From: Candidatus Amulumruptor caecigallinarius
GTDB taxonomy: Bacteria > Bacteroidota > Bacteroidia > Bacteroidales > Muribaculaceae
Assembly (NCBI GenBank): GCA_944321825.1
Contig: CALUMU010000013.1
Coordinates: 1 to 64,000 of the forward strand
DNA: 64,000 nucleotides
Direction of reading: 5' to 3'
A program made the translations under genes and the position numbers. Numbering within the stretch: the first letter of the stretch is position 1; each line of letters opens with the position of its first letter. Under the pieces are notes generated by a model that searched no databases, was not told the origin of the DNA, and saw only the letters and a list, made by a program, of their open reading frames with translations. Below, in pieces: positions 59,101 to 64,000 of this stretch.

Positions 59101-62100
59101 GTCGCTGAGCAACGACGCAGTCCTCGCCCCCGGCGACACCAAGTACTTCTACATGTCAGCCATCCAGAACGACAACCGCCTCTCGCCCGAGTGGGAGCTG
59201 CTCAAGCAGGACGACGGCACATACAAGCTCGACAACTTCGTGGTCATCCCGGCTGCGCAGTTCATCATCCGCGCCGTGACCAAGGATAAGGACTCCAAAG
59301 TCCTCAGTGTCACCGACTGGGGCTATGTCGACGGCAACGGCACTCCCTACCACATCTACGCCACCAGCGACTTCGGAATCACGGACACTACCGAAGGGCT
59401 TACCGAAGCCTCCCGCCCGGAGGCCACTTTCACCATGAAGAGAGTCAGCAATATAGGCCGCGGCTTCTTCTGGAACATCGGAGCCACGATGGTCAGCTTA
59501 GTGTTCGACCCGGACAAAGATAGCGACAACCTCACCGCCACCATCGACTTCTCTCATCCCTCCACCCTCAAGAAGGCACCCAAGCCCGGCTTCCCGTGGG
59601 TAGGGCTCACCTCAAGCAACATCCAGGCTCTGCGCGGCAGCAACCAGATTTACGAATTTGCCGCCAATCTGGGGACAACAGGCCTGTCGGACGAAGTCCT
59701 GGCCAATATAGGCATCGCATCGGCCGATGACGTGAACCGCTACTCGTTCACCAACGCCTTCATCCAGTGGACCAAGGACGGCAAGCCCTACGTCTACGGC
59801 GATGATGTGGCAAACAACACCGTCTACTATATACCAGGCACTCCGACCAGCGACAACCGCGCCACCACCAACCCGCCTCTCGGTAACCAGGTGATGAGTT
59901 CGACCATCCTGCCCCCGCGCAATACCCCGCAGTTCCAGATGATCAGCTCCAAGGGCATCGACACCCCCTCGGCCGATGCGCTGACATTCAAGTATCTCGG
60001 AGTCGAGACCGAGACATTCGAACGCAACGGCAGCACTACCAAACCGACTCGCTTTGCAGTCTACGAGATAGAGAATATCGAGCTTCAGGGCATGTTCAAG
60101 GTGTTCACCGGCTACGGAGCCAGGACCTACGGTCGTACCGTCAACGGCCTGACATGGTATCCCAACTGGGGCGTAGGCACCCAGAATGACTCAAACAGTT
60201 ATGCCAACCAGCCCATCTCAAGCACCTCCAAGCTGCCAATGAACGGCGGCGGCCAGGTTTTGGAAAACAACGCCGTCAACGGCGAAATCTCCCAAAAGCA
60301 GTGGGGCGATGTAAACTGCGAGAGCAAAGACTTTGATGTTGACGACAACACCGCCGGACAGTACTTCCGCTTGGACAACAGCCAGTACGTGTCGTCGCTC
60401 AAGTTCTACCTCGCCTTGGAGAGCGACACCGACGACCGCAACAGCACTCTCTTCCACAATCCCCACGCGAGCGAGGCCAACTACTACAACGACGGCCGCA
60501 ACTACTCGTGGTTGGACGTGCAGTTCGAAGCAGAGCGCCCCGTCATCACCCTCAACAAGCAGGGAGCCAATACGGGCGTGGTGCGTTACTGGATCAGCAG
60601 CCCCGATGCCGAGGAGCAGCGTCCCCAGATCACGGCATATTCGACCATGCTGGTGAAAGTCGACCCCGACAACCTGAAGTACCATTATGACGAAGAGAAG
60701 GGCGAGATAGTGTTCGACTCCGGCTATATGGAGACTGTCGGCGGCAACACCTACACGCTCGACAAACCGTACCTGCGTTACTTGGAAGAGAAGACCGCAT
60801 CCGTCGGCGACCTCGCAGAGGGCACCTACATGGCGTTTATCTACAACGTGAAGTTTGTCGAAGAAGAAGGCTTCACGCCTAAGTCCACCGACTACTGGAA
60901 CGTGTCGCAACCGATTACCGTCTTCTCCATCGGCGACATCGCGGTAAGCGCTGCGCAGCGGGTGACTACCCTCGACGGTCTCAACGTCTACCATCCCATA
61001 GCCCGCATATATCCCGACATCAAGGATGTAGTCACCGGCCTCCCCTCGGATGTAGAACCCTCGGCTGTCAGCGCGGCTGTCACCGTCCGCAACATCCGTC
61101 CCGACTCCAAGCTCCGGACCGTCGACGGTGCCGTCATCCCCGAGAAGAGCACCCTCGAGGATCTTGCTTCCTACACCGGCCTCTACTACGAAATCACCCA
61201 GGAGTTCGAGGCCGCACCTGACGGCACCACTGCCCAGGAGTGCACCGCCGTGGTATATTACCCCAAAGGCTACTTCACCACCGAGCGGACCTCCATGGAG
61301 AACTTCGACGTGGTCGACACCCGGGTCAACAACACCATATACCTCACCCTCGGCGTGGCAGTTGAGGGAGCCACTGCCCCAGCATCAGCCTCGGCCAATG
61401 CTTTCGTATATATGCCCGCCGGCACCCTCTTCGGCGAACTCGTGGCGGACAAAAATGAAGGCGGCGACGTGAAGTTCAACTCGCTGGCAGTCACCTCGGG
61501 CGGCGACAGCTTCGACGAGACAGAGCGTGACGGCTACGCCCGCGTCCGCTTCGTGGAGCGCGATGCCGACACCACCCCCTGCTATGCAGGCTCGCTCGAC
61601 AACACTGCCGTGTATGCCCAGGTATATTATGTGACCGAGGGCGGGCAGCGCACACCCCTCTTCGGGGAAGCCCAGCTCCTCGACATGAAGACCGTGCCTG
61701 AAAGCGAAGGCGCATATGCGGCCGCACGCCTTAAGATCGGCGGTATACCTTACCGGACCGATGCCGACGCAGACGATGCCCTTGCCACCGACATCGACGG
61801 CACGCTGCTCAAGCTGCGTCAGGACCAGGAAGCCACCTTCGAGGTGCAGCTCTCGTATGAGAATGTCGGCGAGACGATGCCGGCCGTCAACTCGCGCTGC
61901 ACCACCACCGTCATGACCTACGGCAGCAACAACCTGACCTCTCCGCGCCAGGGACTTACCGACGTGCTCACCAAGGAAGATGCCGACAACCGTGGCAGCG
62001 GTGGAATCGCCGAAGATGTCGTAGCTGTCAGCGAGTCGTTCATAGAAAGCTACGGCGGTCTGTTTGTCAACATCGAGAATGCCCATGTGGCCCTCGATGC

Positions 62101-63658
62101 CACCGGCATCAATGAAGACCTCGTGGGTGACAGGAGTTTCGCGCAGTGGTACATGGACCACGGCGACAAGTTCGAATCAGGGGAGTCCAACCCGTTCAGC
62201 ACCGCATACCGTATGGAAGTAGGCAATGCCAAGGCCGACGGTACCGGCGATTACTCGGCAGCCTCCGAAGTGCACCCGCTGCTGAGCGGCTCCGTCTCGG
62301 TTTCATCGGCCGCCGACTTCCGCAACGACAGCGAAGTCAACAACGCATGGTGGAACACCCGCGCCTCTGTGGCCCCGGCATCGCACACCGACCAGATTTC
62401 CGGCACCCTGTCCTTTGAGGGAGGCAAAGCCGTGTACACATCAGGCTCCGGCACCCCCAAAGACCAGAAACCGTATTGGGCCGGAACCAAGACTGCCAAT
62501 GCAGATGCCTATAAGGTATGGGACGGCGGTTATGTGCTCAAAGTCGACGGCGGCGATGTGGACATCCGCGACCCGCGCCACGGCTACTACGACAATGCCA
62601 GCCACCACACCACGGTCCGCAGCGCATACCGCCTCGGCGAGATGCCCCTTGATGCCAACGACATACTCGCATTGTACGGCGACAGCAGCGACCCCAATTC
62701 CGTAAGCCGGTATCTGGGCAGCTTCGAAGATCTGCGGAATGTCGCCGAACCCATCCACAACACCATGAGCGAGGCAATCCACAAAGCCGTCAACGCCGGT
62801 AGCGGTACGGTGACAGTCGAAGGCGATGCGGACTATGACGTGTCCGTCGACCCCTCGACCCCATGGGATCTCGACAACGTATGGAAGACACGTGCCGAGC
62901 TGGCGTTCAAGCAGACCGCAGCCGCCTCTCTTGGAGGCAAGTCGCCCGCTGAAGCCCTGTTCGATGCGGCCGGCAACCATATGTTCTTTAAGGTCGCCCA
63001 CGTCAACCACGAGTCGTGGTTCGTACCCGGCGGCGGTGTGCAGTACGACCTGAAGACCCGCCCGATCTGGAGCGCCTTCGAGACCGACCCCGGCTTCCAG
63101 AGTGCCGGCAACGATAAAGCCAAGGACGACTGGGTAATGAACCGTATACGCATCCCGCTCGAGCAGTACTGCCCGCTGGCATACGATGTCCGTTACGTAT
63201 ATCCGTTCCTCACCTCCGACAGCTATGTGACGGCGGAAACCGCGTCCGCTTCGGTTCACAGCAGAGCCGTGTCACGCTCCATCGCCACCGCCCTTGACGG
63301 GGTGACCGCAGACGATGTCGCCGGTATCGTGGCACGTGACAAAGGCCGTGTATCGTTCTTCGGAGCCACAGAACCCCAGTATGTCGAGCCGACCGTCATC
63401 AGCGATGTCGCCGACGATATCCGTGGCAACGGATTCAGCATCGTCTACAACCGTGTAGCGGGTACGGTCACCGTCCGTTCAGAGGGCGACCGCCAGCTCA
63501 AGGATGCATCCATATATGACGCGTCGGGAGCATCGGTAGTGGAAGCAGCCACAGCCGACCGCATCGACGACCGCACCATAGTGCTCGACGTGAGCGACAT
63601 AGCCCGCGGTGCCTACATCGTCAGCACCAACCTCGGCGGTGCCAAGTTCCTCAAATAA
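56102..63658 (+). CDS. Giant secreted repeat protein with T9SS-like C-terminal tail
   Basis: The 2,518-residue protein begins with a signal peptide (KKLFTFFAVMFALLGSAIPA, cut near residue 24). It contains several beta-rich modules that start alike: VRSITLWS (about 454), IKSVTLVDANGKILCTL (about 603) and VKTVELIDKTTGEIAGTL (about 862). Each is followed by W-rich strands and a DGYxFxxxN-type turn. Long beta-rich segments fill 1000-2400. The last 85 residues (from about 2432; IVYNRVAGTVTVRSEG, then ARGAYIVSTNLGGAKFLK) resemble a type IX secretion sorting domain. No catalytic motif is recognised. A surface or adhesin-like role is inference. Confidence 0.7.
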   Translation: MKKLFTFFAVMFALLGSAIPAHAAAVDWTFYVDTSARPSWTAAYMLVANHEGAYWSCYTGEETYTGSKVYKFSISWENLTYISFSSQYYDDLNGASTTDGRFIYGNDLVGTLSTNNSNDTWKVYDGSCYVLAASGSQLSERIADYTPAEPPSTSPFIYISGGDTYAFTEEGDNWVYTVDASAADVKFRLQTVENYTSSANWTAFYGGTTTLSTTRGKYSETIYLYENQSAVGLYTAPKGYTYKLTIGKSAYENVSSSSTSLEWTITPTEIRPSTPVLPAAAKGNVVEIPAVANATVYYKVLASKDENPGDPSTDTWTAYPDGGISLTKGHTYICAAAYANGQWSDVTEAVEYVYTLPVVDVSVNIHTGIATLSYTGTLPEDANPVILYTLGSGEPDTKYEEGKPVDLSGNAANGYSIQAKLLAWGGGSDYTEYVAGTSVRSEVRVSSWAGPAEVRSITLWSYTSSGSPHEVGEFIQQDDESWTCPLSSAIGLDRDDLTQRYFIRVAMNHDGSGDGTAWAPGAAASGVTDAETGTAITGFTAFTPSATDARGIFFAGTNRDNVTLTLSGDLQEYTISGGDYDGTPCKRFEPSSLTPTWNAEAFIKSVTLVDANGKILCTLEQNTDTEEENIWTGTAELEKALGSYNNERFHFVAETKDGTKYYSLYEEGENNANYWVKYGYWDQSTTPVVYTSDSDGYYFCVNETKAIAYVGISFDLSDGTATAISISPYDGSKKMDISGVPSAPKIVGYGSSVGSWTTAREFVKSDSRGGWVYRFTATATTAQLLIFGSQGNLYAPVGLGLGSPTTVWRQIPSTASATDRAKYAAKVSGLQEGAQYRIVLADAGNGDVRVSIEPLTETVSHVKTVELIDKTTGEIAGTLTDSGSGSWELYPLNVTSGNASHLYYLRVTVGLDGSDASDMYRYVSWAETPKEYPLASASQYSDEPVTYTSPDDGYGFSISNPGSYYVQALLDESLQSAVWMGVSTTKLTPAYTPEVSTEVWSLSNDAVLAPGDTKYFYMSAIQNDNRLSPEWELLKQDDGTYKLDNFVVIPAAQFIIRAVTKDKDSKVLSVTDWGYVDGNGTPYHIYATSDFGITDTTEGLTEASRPEATFTMKRVSNIGRGFFWNIGATMVSLVFDPDKDSDNLTATIDFSHPSTLKKAPKPGFPWVGLTSSNIQALRGSNQIYEFAANLGTTGLSDEVLANIGIASADDVNRYSFTNAFIQWTKDGKPYVYGDDVANNTVYYIPGTPTSDNRATTNPPLGNQVMSSTILPPRNTPQFQMISSKGIDTPSADALTFKYLGVETETFERNGSTTKPTRFAVYEIENIELQGMFKVFTGYGARTYGRTVNGLTWYPNWGVGTQNDSNSYANQPISSTSKLPMNGGGQVLENNAVNGEISQKQWGDVNCESKDFDVDDNTAGQYFRLDNSQYVSSLKFYLALESDTDDRNSTLFHNPHASEANYYNDGRNYSWLDVQFEAERPVITLNKQGANTGVVRYWISSPDAEEQRPQITAYSTMLVKVDPDNLKYHYDEEKGEIVFDSGYMETVGGNTYTLDKPYLRYLEEKTASVGDLAEGTYMAFIYNVKFVEEEGFTPKSTDYWNVSQPITVFSIGDIAVSAAQRVTTLDGLNVYHPIARIYPDIKDVVTGLPSDVEPSAVSAAVTVRNIRPDSKLRTVDGAVIPEKSTLEDLASYTGLYYEITQEFEAAPDGTTAQECTAVVYYPKGYFTTERTSMENFDVVDTRVNNTIYLTLGVAVEGATAPASASANAFVYMPAGTLFGELVADKNEGGDVKFNSLAVTSGGDSFDETERDGYARVRFVERDADTTPCYAGSLDNTAVYAQVYYVTEGGQRTPLFGEAQLLDMKTVPESEGAYAAARLKIGGIPYRTDADADDALATDIDGTLLKLRQDQEATFEVQLSYENVGETMPAVNSRCTTTVMTYGSNNLTSPRQGLTDVLTKEDADNRGSGGIAEDVVAVSESFIESYGGLFVNIENAHVALDATGINEDLVGDRSFAQWYMDHGDKFESGESNPFSTAYRMEVGNAKADGTGDYSAASEVHPLLSGSVSVSSAADFRNDSEVNNAWWNTRASVAPASHTDQISGTLSFEGGKAVYTSGSGTPKDQKPYWAGTKTANADAYKVWDGGYVLKVDGGDVDIRDPRHGYYDNASHHTTVRSAYRLGEMPLDANDILALYGDSSDPNSVSRYLGSFEDLRNVAEPIHNTMSEAIHKAVNAGSGTVTVEGDADYDVSVDPSTPWDLDNVWKTRAELAFKQTAAASLGGKSPAEALFDAAGNHMFFKVAHVNHESWFVPGGGVQYDLKTRPIWSAFETDPGFQSAGNDKAKDDWVMNRIRIPLEQYCPLAYDVRYVYPFLTSDSYVTAETASASVHSRAVSRSIATALDGVTADDVAGIVARDKGRVSFFGATEPQYVEPTVISDVADDIRGNGFSIVYNRVAGTVTVRSEGDRQLKDASIYDASGASVVEAATADRIDDRTIVLDVSDIARGAYIVSTNLGGAKFLK

Positions 63659-63737
63659 CCTGATATATTCCAATGTTGAAATAAATTAGCACAGGATTGT
63701 AATGGCGGCGGAATACCCCGCCGCACATTACACCCGG

Positions 63738-63768
63738 CGTGGGGGCTGTCGAGAAGACAGCCCCCACG
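63738..63768 (+). terminator. Hairpin after the giant gene
   Basis: CGTGGGGGCTGTC (63738-63750) pairs perfectly with 63756-63768 around GAGAA; only TT follows. A shorter hairpin (GCGGCGG with CCGCCGC, about 63704-63724) precedes it. Confidence 0.6.
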
Positions 63769-63778
63769 TTGCGCCTTA

Positions 63779-63882
63779 GAGAGGCTATAGGAAGCTTAGG
63801 AGGCCTAAGCCTCCTAAACATCGTAGGAGTCATAGGAATCCTAAATATCGTAGGCATCATAGGAGACCTAAGCATCCTATGC
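63779..63882. repeat. Degenerate 9-10-bp repeat array
   Basis: Units such as GGAGGCCTAA, GCCTCCTAAA, CATCGTAGGA, GTCATAGGAA, TCCTAAATAT and GACCTAAGCA follow one another in both orientations. The array ends just before a terminator hairpin, the same arrangement as behind rpoC. Confidence 0.6.
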
Positions 63883-63897
63883 CCCCTGACAAGTAAA

Positions 63898-63929
63898 AGT
63901 CGCCCCGATTGATTTCGGGGCGGCTTTTT
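63898..63929. terminator. Terminator between convergent genes
   Basis: AGTCGCCCCGA (63898-63908) pairs with TCGGGGCGGCT (63914-63924) with one G-T pair, followed by TTTTTA. It separates the giant gene from the minus-strand gene entering at the right edge. Confidence 0.8.
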
Positions 63930-63937
63930 ATGCTGTT

Positions 63938-64000
63938 TTAGCGGCGGGTGAGGTGCTTGTGGAGGGTGGCGGTCGGGGGTGCTTCCTCGATGCGGTGTGT
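63938..64000 (-). CDS. Partial CDS, C-terminal end only
   Basis: On the minus strand an open frame from the window edge reads HRIEEAPPTATLHKHLTRR and stops at TAA (63940-63938). Only 20 codons are visible, so the product cannot be named. Position just beyond a terminator and core-like GC content support a real gene end. Confidence 0.5.
   Translation of the reverse strand, partial: THRIEEAPPTATLHKHLTRR

Overview
The window looks like a piece of a Bacteroidales chromosome, most likely from a gut Muribaculaceae-type genome (family assignment is inference). The evidence is Bacteroidetes -7 promoter boxes (TAnnTTTG), a tyrosine recombinase and an ISAon1-type IS of Bacteroidetes kind, TonB and ECF uptake genes, and a huge secreted protein with a type IX-like C-terminal tail. 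Two sequence styles meet near 10.4 kb: an AT-rich accessory island to the left and a GC-richer core chromosome to the right.

Accessory island (1-10.4 kb). On the minus strand lie a II/X-type replication protein, a secreted protein, a protein with a PD-(D/E)XK-like motif, an excisionase-like HTH protein and an integrase. Together they look like an integrated element that can replicate, cut by the left edge of the window. A long imperfect palindrome sits between the nuclease-like gene and xis/int; a related inverted repeat lies on the far side of int. An intact 1.43-kb IS with an 8-bp target duplication has inserted next to int. Then follow a WG-repeat protein, a small membrane protein, a frameshifted retropepsin-like protease, a small gene disrupted by a 10-bp tandem repeat, an AAA/DUF4143 ATPase and several gene remnants.

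Redox/uptake operon (19.05-10.57 kb, minus). A flavodoxin-like oxidoreductase, a NapH/NapG-like polyferredoxin, a Tat-exported aldo/keto reductase with ferredoxin tail, a DUF1893 protein, an ECF S component, a TonB receptor, a DUF362 protein and an MBL-fold hydrolase are tightly packed. They suggest import and reductive processing of an unidentified small molecule or cofactor.

Middle (19-41.6 kb). A broken DUF4160 / intact DUF2442 pair, an acetyltransferase, a membrane protein, a lipoprotein and an AraC regulator are followed by a NimA-like flavoprotein, a GNAT and a PerR-like regulator with rubrerythrin under a near-perfect 33-bp operator. Housekeeping genes folD, ffh, panD, panC, mfd and a C-terminal processing protease follow. 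A Sau3AI-like restriction-modification operon lies between panC and mfd. A sodium symporter and a U32 peptidase complete the stretch. Several small palindromic repeat elements lie between genes.

Translation/transcription block (41.8-55.5 kb). Four tRNAs, tuf, tRNA-Trp, secE, nusG, a hairpin-rich leader, rplK-rplA-rplJ, rplL, an attenuator-like hairpin, rpoB and rpoC are in canonical order.

Right end (55.5-64 kb). A 2,518-residue secreted repeat protein stands alone. It has a run of nine Gs in its promoter and is flanked by arrays of a degenerate 9-10-bp repeat next to terminators. The 3' end of one more minus-strand gene enters at the right edge.
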